A stretch of 64,000 nt of DNA. Source: Isochrysis galbana (Eukaryota; Haptophyta; Isochrysidales; Isochrysidaceae). The notes under the pieces are model-generated. The model saw only the letters and a list, made by a program, of their open reading frames with translations, ran no database searches and had not been told where the DNA came from. Shown here piece by piece: positions 8,641 to 19,186 of this stretch (position 1 is the first letter of the stretch; every line of letters starts with the position of its first letter). Location of the stretch: contig CM030932.1 of assembly GCA_018136815.1 (NCBI GenBank), positions 7,936,001 to 8,000,000 on the forward strand, in the 5' to 3' direction. A program made the translations under genes and the position numbers.

Positions 8641-10218
8641 TCAACCGCGATCACTGCTGCGTCCACGGCGTACACCTGCCCCATGCTTTGCACGTTGATC
8701 TCCTCGACCTGAGATTTCAATGCTACCGCGACCACGCTTCCTAGAAGAAGCTCCGCGGCCCGCAGCAGTCGCGCGGAGAAGGCCATCGGCATCGTTTCTA
8801 GTTGAGGAGAGGCCGGTAGGAGTGGGAAAAGAGGCCTTCTTTGTGGTTCGAATGCGTAGGGTTGTTGCGGACGCGGCCACGGCAGCAGCAGCACTGGCAG
8901 TGGCCTCCAACATGTCCTCACCCCGCGCATGGGCTGCTCGCAGAGAGCGAACGAGCTCCGTGTCATGCTTTGTCACAAGTGAGTGCGATGTGCCTGCCTT
9001 CCCCGCACGCGCGGTGCGGCCGCAACGGTGAAGGTACTCTGCGGCCGAGCGCGGGAAGTCAAAGTGCACCACGTGCTGAACATCCAGGTTGTCGAGCCCG
9101 CGCGCAGCAATATCTGTAGTGACAAGGATGGACGCGTTACCTGACACGAATGACTGGAAGTTTTCGGCGCGCGCTATGGATGGCACGGCGCCGTGGTAGT
9201 TGGCCGTCGAATATCCCTCCTCCGAGAGATGGTGATCGACAAACCGAGCTGAATCCTGGGAGTTGCAGAACAGCACGATGCGTCCAAGGTGGGGCGAGCG
9301 ATCATCTCTGGCTGGACCTAGAAGTTCTCGGAGCGCCTGTACCTTGCCGTCGGCACCCTTACAAGTGATGAACCTTTGAATCAGCTGCGGTGGGAGCGAG
9401 TGCGTGCCTTTGACCATTAGCTGCTTTGCCGTGCTGAGCCGACGCTGGTACAAGGCTATGGCGGCAGGAGGGTGCGTAGCGCCAACAGCCACATGCTGCA
9501 CGCGCGCCGCCGTTCTGGCGATGGCGGCGTCTGCCGAGGCGCGAGGATCGGCAGAGAGGTCGCGCGAAGTGATTGAAAGGATTCGCTCGAGCTCATCCCC
9601 AAAGCCCGCCTCGAACATGGTGTCGACCTCATCGATAATGACATGGCGCACATCACCAAGGTACACCATCTTCCTGTCAAGAAGCTGCAGCAGTCGGCCC
9701 GGGGTGGCGACGAGCAGGTCCACAGGAAGGTCCAGTTGCCGACCTTGTGGCCCAAATGGCGTGCCTCCATGCACCACCTTGACAGACAGGCGCAGGTACT
9801 TGCCAAGTGTGCGGCCGACCTCGTGCACCTGCAGCGCAAGCTCACGAGTGGGCACAAGGACAAGCGCCCGCGGCCGCTTTGGGCGTGCTCGGCTGCCTGC
9901 CGCCTCCTCGTCGGCCTTGAGGGTTTGCATGATGGGAACCAAGTAGGTGAGGGTCTTGCCAGAACCTGTCTGGGCACCGACAATGATATCACCACGCCCG
10001 CCGAGTGCAGGCATCGCCTGCGTCTGGAGTAGGTTGGGCTCCATCACACCAAGCGACGTAAGTGCCTCAATGGTCTCATCGCGCAGTCCCAGCTCCGCGA
10101 AGGAGGCAGCCTTGCAGCATGGTGCCGGCGTGCGACGTGCAAAGGGCAGCGCCGTAGGGCGGCAGGCGATGCAGGCGGAGAGCAGAGCGGCCGCCGATTG
10201 GGTGCTGAGTGCAACCAT
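8641..10218 (-). CDS. DEAD-box RNA helicase, probably organelle-targeted, 525 aa
   Basis: A single exon from the ATG at 10218. The first 35 residues are rich in Ala, Ser, Thr and Arg with no acids, as in plastid or mitochondrial targeting sequences. The core has all the superfamily 2 motifs: Q-motif region (residues 42-67), Walker A AQTGSGKT (82-89), PTRELA (123-128), TPGR (172-175), DEVD in place of DEAD (196-199), GAT in place of SAT (246-248), TDIAARGLD (368-376) and HRCGRTARAG (397-406). The C-terminal 110 residues are low-complexity Ala, then Arg/Gly-rich, a usual RNA-binding tail. It should unwind RNA with ATP, perhaps in organelle ribosome biogenesis. The DEVD and GAT variants are conservative and compatible with activity. 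A pyrimidine-rich tract lies immediately upstream. Confidence 0.93.
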   Translation of the reverse strand: MVALSTQSAAALLSACIACRPTALPFARRTPAPCCKAASFAELGLRDETIEALTSLGVMEPNLLQTQAMPALGGRGDIIVGAQTGSGKTLTYLVPIMQTLKADEEAAGSRARPKRPRALVLVPTRELALQVHEVGRTLGKYLRLSVKVVHGGTPFGPQGRQLDLPVDLLVATPGRLLQLLDRKMVYLGDVRHVIIDEVDTMFEAGFGDELERILSITSRDLSADPRASADAAIARTAARVQHVAVGATHPPAAIALYQRRLSTAKQLMVKGTHSLPPQLIQRFITCKGADGKVQALRELLGPARDDRSPHLGRIVLFCNSQDSARFVDHHLSEEGYSTANYHGAVPSIARAENFQSFVSGNASILVTTDIAARGLDNLDVQHVVHFDFPRSAAEYLHRCGRTARAGKAGTSHSLVTKHDTELVRSLRAAHARGEDMLEATASAAAAVAASATTLRIRTTKKASFPTPTGLSSTRNDADGLLRATAAGRGASSRKRGRGSIEISGRGDQRAKHGAGVRRGRSSDRG

Positions 10219-10409
10219 CCGCCTCGAGCTTAGCCTCCACCCCTTTTATCTCTTTCCCTCTCTCCCTCTGCCTCCCTCTCCCTCTGCCTCCCTCTCTGCC
10301 TCCCTCTTCCTCTGCCTCTCCCTCTCTATTCCTCTTCCTCTCCCTCCCTCTCTCTCTCTCCCTCTGCTGGGCAGCTAGCACCGGTGGGGGGGGGGGGGGG
10401 GGGGGGGCG
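10219..10409. repeat. Polypyrimidine (CCTCT) tract and G homopolymer
   Basis: About 130 bases of CT-rich imperfect repeats (ccctctctgcctccctct type) follow the helicase start codon on its 5' side, then a G run of about 22 bases at 10386-10407. It may belong to the helicase promoter or 5' UTR, where it would read as a purine-rich GA tract on the sense strand. Confidence 0.75.
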
Positions 10410-11811
10410 GCGCGGAGAGAAGCGGACCGGCTCCGTCTTGCCTCTCGCTAAAGAGACGGAGGGAGAGCCTCGTCGTCGCGTTTTATTTTCATCAGGACAA
10501 GGGAGTGTGCCCACAGACCACAGACAGGGCTTGCAGTGCCAGCTCTCGAGTGGTACGTAAAAAAAATGTGTACAAGAATAATAATAGGACACATGTCCCA
10601 GACTAACGACTTTGCTTATCAGTATCCGACAATACTACATCCGGAACATATACAGCATCACCTTGACAGCCATAACTCCGACAACGCGGCGTGGCTACTC
10701 AGTATTAATCCTTCATGCAGCTGCAGCTATCGATGGATATGTATGGCGCCCACCCTCCTCGCCTGTCGCCCCCACCTCGCCTTTGCGTCGGCAACAGGTC
10801 GTCATGGAGTTGAACAAGAACAAAGGACTCTTTGCATTTCGTGAGGCATTCGAAGTACAAAATTATCCATTTGAAATCAAAAACTTCACATCGAGTTAAG
10901 CCCACTTCCCACTTGCTGGGCGTGGAGCATCGGAATTCACAAAGACAAAGATATGCTCTGAGCTCCACCTGGACATGGAGAAATTCACCCTGTCGTTGAT
11001 TGAGCCTGCTGTATTCATTTATCTCATCATCATGAAAGGGATTCATGAGCATGAGCATTTATTCCAACCAAAACCACAAACCACAAACCACGCAGAACAA
11101 CCATATGTGTGAGATCCATCGTCAAGTCCTCCTAGCCAACCGTCCTGATGTACCTCAAAACCAAAACACACTGTGGCGCATCTGACGTGAATGAGATTCT
11201 ACAAGTCGTGGATTCTGGATTCGGTGGATATGAACGAGTCCCGCATCTATAAAGCTGGTCTCGCATGCATCACATCAGCCCATTATATGGGCCTGAGTCC
11301 TCAGTTCTCGTGCAGGCGGGTGTGCCGCAAAAGTGAAATTAGTCAGATGCGGGATGCGCGAGGCAAGCGCAAGGAGGAGAGAGTGGCACTCCAGAGTGGA
11401 CGTAGGTTGCTCTGCGCTTTGTACATGGCAGCCCCTGGAGCTGCAAGGCCAGCGGCTCAGAGCCGGCACGAGGACGGCGCTGCGCGCGCGGCGTGAATAT
11501 CTATGGGATCCTACACGGCTAGTGACTACTGGCTACTCATGATAGCCACAGCAATAGCAAGATCGAAACGTAGTGTGAAAATAGCAACACAGCAAGCACG
11601 CCCACACCCCATCACATGCACATCACAAAAAAAAGCGCGGATACACATCATCCGTGGAATGGGGTGTATGCTGGCCCGGTTGAGCCACCAAATGAAAGCG
11701 GAATTGGCCACCACCTCTGGCCAAAGCTAGTCCACGTACAAAAGTGTCCCGCCATGTACAAGTCCTGTGTGTCAAGATCACAGAGACATCGTCATAATCC
11801 CTTCCGCACGA
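10410..11811. other. Intergenic, nothing recognised
   Basis: Several short frames on both strands have no recognisable domain or repeat partner. The base composition is more AT-rich than around it. Confidence 0.4.
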
Positions 11812-11857
11812 CGCGCGCCTATCTAGACGAAGGTAAGCGTAGGGCTAGATAGGCGCG
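11812..11857. repeat. Perfect inverted repeat (hairpin)
   Basis: The arm gcgcgcctatctag is followed after about 18 bases by its exact complement ctagataggcgcgc. A 14-bp stem of this strength could act as a transcript 3' hairpin or be the remnant of a foldback element; nothing else identifies it. Confidence 0.7.
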
Positions 11858-12057
11858 CTTCGGGCTATGGATTCAAGTATGAACATGCATTGGCAGCTGT
11901 CACAACTTTTCTGAATCCCAAAACGTGGATGAGCACCGTGGTTGTAGAAAGCCGCACGCAGAGCAATGAAATGAGCCAGCTACTTTGACCCACCCTACAA
12001 GCTCTGAAGTCGTTGAGAAATTTGCCCCTACCTTACAAGCTCGAAAGTTGCCGCAAA

Positions 12058-13980
12058 TCAGCACCCATGGATAGGAGCTTGCACAGGCGGTATGAAGGCA
12101 TCGATTAAAGCTGCACACACAGGCGTCGGAGGCTGCGGCATCTCTCCGTCTCCAAACCCAGTTGCAGATTCGCTCGTGTACAGATTCAGCCAGTCCGTGG
12201 AGGCCGCTGAGAGCTCCGCTGAAGGCGGTATGGGGGTGAGCGGCACTGCGCAGCCATCCACAAGCATGACATCGCCAGTGAGGCAGCAGTCAACGTCCTC
12301 CGCCGTACCCTCTACAGCATCGTCCGGAAGATTTGGCACATCCACGCGAAGCTTGATTCCCTTACCAATGACGCATAAACTATTGCGGTCCGCCTCGGAA
12401 AGCTGGTGCCCGCCATCCCCTGATGAATCGTCCTGCGTCGCCCCTTGATCTTCATCGGAGCGTCTCGCCTTCGTTGTCGCGCGAGTGACCATCCTGTTGT
12501 TGGGGGCGGAGAGCAGATCGGAGATCTCCTGCTCCAGATCGAGAGCTTGGAGAGGCAAGGGTTCGTCCTCAATCAACTCGGGTTGCTCGATACTGGCGTT
12601 TCCATACGTGATCGTGGCGTCCATAAGCTTGAGAATCAGCTTGTCTTGTTTCGGGTCCTCTAGCTCCATCGTGGAAACAGGCGAGTCGCTGCCCTCCTCG
12701 CTCCCCGTATCATCAGCAACCTTGGAGAGCTGCTTTGCAAGCGCCACAATCTTCTTACGCTCCATGTCGGGCTTTGCACGCACGCGGAGCACTTTGGGCT
12801 TGCCTGCCTCCTTGGTGGTGCCCGCCTTGCCGAACTTGCCACATTTTTTGCCCTTCTTTGCGACAGCGTTCCCGCTTTCGGCGCCCTCCGCCTCTGTACT
12901 CTCGTCCCCGTCCCCAGCCTCAGCCACTTCATCGACTCGATCAGCCGATTTCTGACGTTTCGGGTTGGCTTTGCCAGCCGCCTCACGCTCCTCTCGTCGA
13001 CGGTTCTTGCGCTGATGCGAATTATAACGGTTCTTGATGGCGTTATCAGTGCGCCCAGGCAATCGTTTGACGATCTCCGACCATTTGTTGCCGAGCTCCG
13101 CGACTCCTTCGGCGATCAAACGGTCTTCCTCTTCCGTCCACTCGCCCTTCGTGACAGCAGGGCATAGGTGGTTTGCCCATCGCTCACGGCACTGTTTTCC
13201 AATGCGACCGGGCATGTTGGAAGCGATTACCGACCAACGTTGCGGTCCAAATTTCTCGACGAGCGCGCGAAGCTGCTCATCCTCCTCTTTGGTCCACCAG
13301 GAAGATGGACTGCGCTTTACTCCCGCCTTCAGGGCGCTGTCGTCTTCCCCTGCTTTGGATGTGTTGGCCTCACCAGCCTCTGATGTCTTGGCCACCCCTG
13401 ATGCGAGAGTCTTGTTTTCGCCCGATTTGGGTGCGCTGGCCTCGATCGGCTTGATGGCGCAGGTGTCGGAGGAGTGGCTGGCGCCCGCTTGCGACACGCC
13501 GCTGGGCGCCCCATCTTTGGAGGTGGGTGAGTCCGCAGAAGATTGGCTGCTCGAGCTCGTGGAGTCCGAAGGCGGCCCACTCTGTGGGCGATGCAGGGAG
13601 GCCTTAGGCTGGATATCAGCCGAAGCTGCGGTTCCCGATTGGAGCTGGGCCGGAGCATCTGATGCGGCATCCGCTGGCATTTTTGCCTCGTCAGCAGCAC
13701 CCCCAGCTGGCTCAGGACCTTGGCTAGCGCTCGAACCACATGCCTCGGGCTGCTGAGTGCCGGTCGTGCTGCTTGACTGCTGCATCGGCGGAACCGTGGC
13801 AGAGCCGGAGGCAGTATATGGCGTCGGCCTCACCTCCGGCACCGAGTCGTCTCGCAGGAAATCCATCGGCTCCACAGCCTCTGCTTCACACTGCATCAGC
13901 TCATGCTGCGGCTCGGTTGTGGGAGCAGCAGGCTGTGGCGGCTGCTCTGCGTGGGCGTGCTGTCGGCTTTGCGGCAGCAT
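12058..13980 (-). CDS. R2R3-type MYB transcription factor, about 640 aa
   Basis: The frame encodes two adjacent MYB repeats in the middle of the protein (about residues 220-325 from the ATG at 13980). Repeat one has W-T-KEEDEQL...WSVIA...GRIGKQCRERW, and repeat two has WTEEEDRLIAEG...WSEIVKRLPGRTDNAIKNRY, so the regularly spaced tryptophans and the recognition helices are intact. A basic stretch (RKNRRREER) follows, a likely nuclear localisation signal. Flanks are Ser/Ala/Pro-rich before and acidic after. The frame remains open upstream to 14418, but that part is a G/C homopolymer translating as Pro/Arg, so I prefer 13980. The NKRYNSHQRK-like end is typical of c-MYB/plant R2R3 proteins. Targets are unknown. 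Confidence 0.9.
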   Translation of the reverse strand: MLPQSRQHAHAEQPPQPAAPTTEPQHELMQCEAEAVEPMDFLRDDSVPEVRPTPYTASGSATVPPMQQSSSTTGTQQPEACGSSASQGPEPAGGAADEAKMPADAASDAPAQLQSGTAASADIQPKASLHRPQSGPPSDSTSSSSQSSADSPTSKDGAPSGVSQAGASHSSDTCAIKPIEASAPKSGENKTLASGVAKTSEAGEANTSKAGEDDSALKAGVKRSPSSWWTKEEDEQLRALVEKFGPQRWSVIASNMPGRIGKQCRERWANHLCPAVTKGEWTEEEDRLIAEGVAELGNKWSEIVKRLPGRTDNAIKNRYNSHQRKNRRREEREAAGKANPKRQKSADRVDEVAEAGDGDESTEAEGAESGNAVAKKGKKCGKFGKAGTTKEAGKPKVLRVRAKPDMERKKIVALAKQLSKVADDTGSEEGSDSPVSTMELEDPKQDKLILKLMDATITYGNASIEQPELIEDEPLPLQALDLEQEISDLLSAPNNRMVTRATTKARRSDEDQGATQDDSSGDGGHQLSEADRNSLCVIGKGIKLRVDVPNLPDDAVEGTAEDVDCCLTGDVMLVDGCAVPLTPIPPSAELSAASTDWLNLYTSESATGFGDGEMPQPPTPVCAALIDAFIPPVQAPIHGC

Positions 13981-14119
13981 GGTGCGCGGGCGCGCTTGTA
14001 GCGGTGCGATTGGGTAGTGCGCTGCGGCGGGTGGCGCGAGCTGTGCAGGGCGAGTGGCCTTGGGGATGGGGTAGAGGAGGTGGGCGAGGGCGGCTCGGGC
14101 GAGAGCGGGGGGAGGCAGT

Positions 14120-14460
14120 AGGGAGAGTGAGAGTTGGGCGCTTTGGGGGGGGGGGGGGAGAGCGGCGGGAGGGGCGCCGAGGGGGGGGGGGGGGAGAGGG
14201 GGGGGGGGGGGGAGGGGGAGATGGGGGGGAGAGCGGAGCGCCGTTGAGGGCGGGGGCCGGCGAGATTCATTCCGCTCGTCAAAACTCTTGCGCTGCCGGG
14301 GGGGGGGGAGAGGGCGAGACTGAGGAAGGGGCGGGGGGGGGGGTGGGGGGGGAAGGGGGAAACATGGGGGCGGGGTGGGGGGGGGGCGGCGGGAGCCGGC
14401 TGCAACGGAGCCCACCAATCCCCAGCCCCCCTCCCTCCCCTCCCCTCCCCCCCCCCCCCA
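14120..14460. repeat. G/C homopolymer-rich tract upstream of MYB gene
   Basis: Repeated G runs of 8-14 bases and a C run near 14446-14459. This is the presumed 5' UTR or promoter of the MYB gene. It translates as Pro-rich peptide in every frame, which creates spurious open frames. Confidence 0.8.
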
Positions 14461-15248
14461 ACGGTTGGGAGAGCGCTGAACGGACGGCGTCGCCGGGGGG
14501 CGAGCGAGAGAGCAGCACGCGGCCCTACTACTCCATCGGTCGGTTCTACCTGCGTGAGTGGAGGGTCTGCCCGCCGCCTTTGATGATGACGAGGACGACG
14601 ATGCTGCGTGCTGGGGAAGGCACCAGAACGAACAGCAGAACGGCTCGATTGCAGCTGTCGAAAGGGGGTTTGTGGCACAGTGGTAACCATAGTCCGGGAG
14701 AGGTTCATTCAGTGTTCGGCGCTCAGCGCTCAGTACAAGTCTAGGAAATGAATAATACGCGCGCGGGGGGGTACGTTGGTACGTTATACGTTAAGGGCAT
14801 CGTTATACGTTAAGCGCATGGTGATGTAATTTAGGCAAGGGGTATACGTTAGCAGCTAGAACGACGCGCCCGAGGTACCCTATAGAGCGAAGCAGCTATA
14901 CAACGACGCGGGGGGCGGGGGGCGGGGGGCAGGGGAGGGCAGGAGGGCTCGGACGGCGAGCAAGATCAAGATCAAGATGCAAGAGATGTAGGTAGGGGTG
15001 CGGGGTGCGGCGCGCTTAAGCGAGTGGCGAGCGGGAGGGAGAAAGAGAGCTTGAGCTTGCGAGAGACAAAGGTGTACTGTATGTCAGCGGAATTTGTGAC
15101 GGGGCCCAGTGCACGTGAGCGAATTTAATGGGGCGCCTAGTGCCTAGTGTGAAGTGTCAAGTGTACGTTACCGTTACCAGATTTGCATATTACGCGGCAT
15201 TGGCATTGGCATTGGAAGGTTCACGTTTTGCATGAAGCGTTACATGTA
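14461..15248. other. Intergenic, short direct repeats only
   Basis: The stretch 14770-14815 has two copies of cgttatacgttaag with a further gttatacgtt nearby. No gene was recognised. Part of it may be promoter for the MYB gene on the minus strand. Confidence 0.4.
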
Positions 15249-15740
15249 CAGTAGGGGTGCACCATTAAGAAACCACCCCATTAAGGACAGTGTACAAGGA
15301 AATTGACCGTCCGTGTGCTAAGAAACCTACATAGATAGAGCGAAAGGGCACCGGTCATGAACAAGAAACTGAATGAGCAAGAAAGCTCCTATGTACGCGC
15401 AACAGGGGAGCGCCAACAGAGCTTCGGCGCGCCGCGCGTGGCTCGTGGCTCATTGGCTCAACACTTATTTTTTTACATACCGGAGGGGTGGCAGAGAGGG
15501 GGGCTTGTCGGGGGGACCCCAAGAATCCGCCGATACATAAGAAACCCAATGGCCAATGGGACAAGCTGCAAGCTGATGCTGATGTCACCGATAACCGATA
15601 AGAAACAATAAGAAATCATTATGACCCGGCGCGGTGCGCCAAAGAAAGTGAGCGAAGAAATTCAGCGTGCTAGTGGCAGAGGGGTTAAGGAAAGTGTATA
15701 GGAGAAAAATCTCTGTTTTCTTAATGGTGCACCCCTACTG
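15249..15740. mobile_element. hAT-like MITE, 492 bp
   Basis: The element begins cagtaggggtgcaccattaa and ends with the exact inverse complement, giving terminal inverted repeats of at least 23 bp (extending to attaagaaa). It is flanked by identical 8-bp direct repeats, tacatgta, at 15241-15248 and 15741-15748. An 8-bp duplication and TIRs starting CAG are hallmarks of the hAT superfamily. No transposase frame is inside, so it is non-autonomous. The intact TIRs and duplication suggest a fairly recent insertion. The flanking duplication is itself palindromic. Confidence 0.85.
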
Positions 15741-16098
15741 TACATGTACAGTTACTATTTATATCTAAGACTTGTAAGCTAGCTAGCGACAGCGAAAGAA
15801 CGAGGTGCGAACAAAAGACAAAAAGAGGCACCTCCCGCTCCCTTCTCCTGAGTGTGAACGGCGGTTACTGTGAAACCGAACTTTTTTTTTCACTTTTCCT
15901 CTGTAGGTAGGAGTAGGTGAGATATCCCTACAATACTCATACTCATAAAAGGTTAGCTTCACTTCACACGGGGCGGCAGTGCGACGACCGTCGGTCGGCG
16001 CTTGCCGAGTGGGATTGCTCTGTCGACGGGAAGAAAGGTCTCTGCCAGTCGATCATTGCGCGGGGCAGCCGCGGAGTGAGGAAAGAGCCCGTTTCTGA

Positions 16099-16653
16099 AT
16101 GGCTCATATCTTCGCCTCGCCGCCCTCTCCGCCAGCCCCTCCGTTTGCTCCTGGCGCATGCGACGTCTGGGTGGGCCACTGCATCCGTGCAGGGGCTGTT
16201 CTCGGGACACAATTCTATGTCTTCCTCGCCATATTCGTGCTTGGGATGGTTGGGCTTGGCTGGAACCTCCGGAATACACTTCGTGCTGCCAAAGCTGACG
16301 AGGCTGAGCATGAAAGTCAGGCCCTCACTTCAATGAGTGCACGCGGTGATCAACCCGTGCGAGCTGTACCGGAACTGAGTGATGGCAGATTGCCATCGCA
16401 AGCGCATCGCACAAGTCGAGAGGCGCACTCACTCAACAGGGAGCGAGATTCACGAGGGATACTGCAGGGGTCACGTGTTCGGAAAGATCGCATTGACTCC
16501 ACCGGGGATGCAGCGGTGAGCATGGCCGCTGAATCTTCGAGAACTAGAGCGACTGGCAAGACGGGCAAATCTTCAAAAACTAGGTCCGGCCATAGGTCGG
16601 GCCACAAAGCAGGTAGCTTCGAAGATCGAGGCGGAGAGATTGAAGCTGGGTGA
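16099..16653 (+). CDS. Small single-pass membrane protein, unknown function, 184 aa
   Basis: The ATG at 16099 opens a 184-residue frame. A Pro/Ser-rich N-terminus (FASPPSPPAPPFAPGACD) leads into one hydrophobic segment (about residues 36-58, TQFYVFLAIFVLGMVGLGWN), followed by a long polar, Ser/Arg/Lys-rich tail. The topology suggests a short lumenal or extracellular N-terminus and a basic cytosolic tail with many possible phosphorylation sites. The SPPSPPAPP-type N-terminus is common in algal surface proteins. I do not recognise a family. It is not supported by homology, only by its coherent composition. Confidence 0.5.
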   Translation: MAHIFASPPSPPAPPFAPGACDVWVGHCIRAGAVLGTQFYVFLAIFVLGMVGLGWNLRNTLRAAKADEAEHESQALTSMSARGDQPVRAVPELSDGRLPSQAHRTSREAHSLNRERDSRGILQGSRVRKDRIDSTGDAAVSMAAESSRTRATGKTGKSSKTRSGHRSGHKAGSFEDRGGEIEAG

Positions 16654-17089
16654 AGATCGATGTCGACTACAAGGCAAGACGATCTACCGCACGTCGAACA
16701 TCCGTGTTTGATTGTTTCCTGGCTCCTTGTTTCTTGTTGTCGTTGTCCATCATCCATTTGTAAGATCAAGTCATAAACTCCACCAACCTTTACGTGCGAG
16801 TTGACATCCATGCTTATGCTGGGCTGCTTCTGCAATTGGCAAGTGGCTGCGAGTCTTGACAGGGTGGATGAAAGTTAGTGTGTGCGAACGGCAGCTGGCA
16901 GGTAGGACGAGACGTGCGGAAAAGATCACTCTTGCTCACCGTCTCATAGGTGATGCTGTTGTTCAAATCGCAACCACAGGGGACGGGCCTCACCTTTGAG
17001 GTAGGAGGTAGAGGTAGGCGGCGTGCGGCTTGACACGATGACGGCGTCCTGTTCCGGTGCGAGGAGGGAGCTGTTGTGCGCTGGCAAGA

Positions 17090-17250
17090 ACCACCTAAAA
17101 TAATATCTTAGCTCTTATACTACTAAATACTACTAGTAGTATTATATAATATATTAATATTACTACTATATTGTAATCTATATATTATATGTTATATATC
17201 ATATATATTACATATACATAATATATATTTATATATTTACATATTTGTTG
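17090..17250. other. AT-rich island
   Basis: About 150 bases of nearly pure A/T (tatata, taatat and tactact motifs) stand in GC-rich DNA between the small membrane protein and the 3' end of the carotenoid oxygenase gene. It could be a 3' UTR or terminator zone, a matrix-attachment-like site or a decayed microsatellite. Confidence 0.6.
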
Positions 17251-17419
17251 GGTTAGAACTTGCTCCCGCCACATGCGCAACTAGGGCGGGCTTCTAAGAG
17301 TGCGCGCGAGGACAACGGGATGCGCATTCAGCCGGGAGACGTGGCGGTGAAAGGTCGAGAGCGAGCGCAGCGACGGCCATAGATCGTTAACGCAACCGCA
17401 CTTTGCTTTTCAGTAATAC

Positions 17420-19186
17420 TCAGGGATCATTGTGGTCGAAAAAGCTGACTCCTTCAATCCAACAGCCATGCAGGCCATGGGGCACATGCTGCCTCAACCA
17501 TAGTTTGCACACGGGTCCCGCCGCAATGTCCTCACAGTCCAGGATGGCGAGACATGACGTGTCACGAGATGGATCGAACATCATCCCGGCTAGCCAGGCC
17601 TGGGCTTCGTCGACGGCATCGGACGGGACGCGCTCGGAGCAGCCTGACTTTGGAATGATCACGGGTTCCTCGCAAAAGCATCCAGCCGGAGCAACCCAAC
17701 GCTCAGCATCACCCGTGATACGGTCGTAGCGGCACCACCCAATTGGGGGGGAGCCTGAAATACTCTCGCCCTCGCCGTCGAACAGCCCGTTAGACCATGT
17801 CTGGTACGTATAGCGGCACCGACTGTCGCCGTCAAAGCGTGGGTCGACGTGGGGGTGGTCAATACAAGCGCCCCCAAGCACTGTCTCGCGCACTGCGGTT
17901 GTCTCCATAGCACCGTCGGCGCCAGGCGGACCGATGTCCACTGTCGTGCGCATCAGCTGTGTGGGCTTGATCCGCCCGTCGTCATAGATTGGAAAGGCAC
18001 CTCCCCAGTCCCCCAGGAAGGGTCCGGGTCGCACGTCCGGCCAGGCGGCGGTGAAGAGCGTCAGCCGTTGAGAGCCATCTGCTTCGGGTGGATCCTCGAA
18101 GCCAGTTGCATGATGGATTGCGAAAATGCTGTGGTCAGTGCGCACAGTCACCGGCCGCCGTCCCTCTGCAACACCACCAGGTCGTGGTACTAGGTGCAGG
18201 ACAACCCCCTCGCCAGTGGTCTGCAGAGCCTCCACAGGCCCGCAGAAACCCATCACAAATGGGAAGGGGTTGAGCTTCATGGCGTTTACGCAAAAAACGT
18301 ACCATGAATCGGTCACAATGAAGTCGTGTGGCGCGAGCGGTGACGGCAGGCTCATCTCAGTGATGGACCGCAAGACACCAGTGGTGGCGTCAAGCTCGAA
18401 TATCTTGGCATCGAGGCTTCCGAGCGAAATGTGGGTGGCCCACGACCAACCGACAAGAGTTCCGCGCCTCATGTCTTCGCGAGGGTGTGCGGTGAATGCC
18501 TGCCCAACCCCTAATAGGCTGTCGATGGCTGGGAAGCCCGTAGTCATCGCGGCAAAGCCTGACGCAAGTGTCCCATTGAGCCGCTCGAAGTCCTCGAAAT
18601 CGAGCGTGGAGGGGTTCAGTCGACAGGGTAGGCCTGCTTCCCACAGTGCAAAAGCGCGGCCGCCCCAGACCTTGATGTTGGTGTTCGCGACGTTCTTGAC
18701 AGCCATCCGGCCAACATTTGCCAGCCAGCCATCGGGCTGAGTGCCAAAGGTGTTTCGGAACAGCACTTTGTCCGCCGCGGCCTCGGCCTCGAAAGACGGC
18801 GTCCTCACGAACCGCGACCTGAAGTGCGCTCGACCGCGCTCTCCGTCGATGCAGAAGCGTGTGACGAGCCCGTCTCCATCGAGCACATGCTGGAATCGGT
18901 CGCCGCCGCGCTCGAAGTTGCCCGGCCCGTTGCGGAAAAGCGTGCCTGAGAGCGAGCGCGGGATCCGCCCTTCCACCTCCTCGATCTCGTAGTCTGCCTC
19001 AGAGGCCGAGCGGTAGGCGCTCTGCCACGACCGCCGGATGTCCTCGTTCCACTTGTCCGCGGGTGGCCCGGCAGTGAGGGGCTTCGCGGGGAGGCGAGTG
19101 CGCTCAAGGAGCATGGCGGGTGGCGAGGCGCGCGGCCCGGCTCCGCCAACCCACAGTCCGAGCGCCGCCGCAGAGAGGCAGGCCAT
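17420..19186 (-). CDS. Carotenoid cleavage oxygenase (RPE65 family), 588 aa from 19186
   Basis: A single-exon frame. Family marks in order: NGPGNFE near the N-terminus, FDGDG-like DGDGLVTRF, and the histidines expected to bind the active-site iron, seen in TAHPRED, APHDFIV, AIHHATGF and, at the end, PHGLHGCW. Acidic second-sphere residues are present (GACIDHPHVDPRF). Such enzymes cleave carotenoid or apocarotenoid double bonds with O2. The substrate cannot be told from sequence. The frame is open 73 codons further upstream, and the hydrophobic run AWAAVASLASMACL crosses the chosen ATG, so an earlier start giving a signal-anchor or plastid presequence is possible. The C-terminal extension after HGCW (about 12 residues) is unusual for the family. 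Confidence 0.9.
   Translation of the reverse strand: MACLSAAALGLWVGGAGPRASPPAMLLERTRLPAKPLTAGPPADKWNEDIRRSWQSAYRSASEADYEIEEVEGRIPRSLSGTLFRNGPGNFERGGDRFQHVLDGDGLVTRFCIDGERGRAHFRSRFVRTPSFEAEAAADKVLFRNTFGTQPDGWLANVGRMAVKNVANTNIKVWGGRAFALWEAGLPCRLNPSTLDFEDFERLNGTLASGFAAMTTGFPAIDSLLGVGQAFTAHPREDMRRGTLVGWSWATHISLGSLDAKIFELDATTGVLRSITEMSLPSPLAPHDFIVTDSWYVFCVNAMKLNPFPFVMGFCGPVEALQTTGEGVVLHLVPRPGGVAEGRRPVTVRTDHSIFAIHHATGFEDPPEADGSQRLTLFTAAWPDVRPGPFLGDWGGAFPIYDDGRIKPTQLMRTTVDIGPPGADGAMETTAVRETVLGGACIDHPHVDPRFDGDSRCRYTYQTWSNGLFDGEGESISGSPPIGWCRYDRITGDAERWVAPAGCFCEEPVIIPKSGCSERVPSDAVDEAQAWLAGMMFDPSRDTSCLAILDCEDIAAGPVCKLWLRQHVPHGLHGCWIEGVSFFDHNDP

Noticed and set aside
8481..8966. 161-aa minus ORF overlapping the helicase C-terminus
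   Set aside because: Shadow of the helicase frame with no recognisable motif.
10705..11058. 117-aa minus ORF
   Set aside because: No domain, no start context and no flanking exon; treated as chance.
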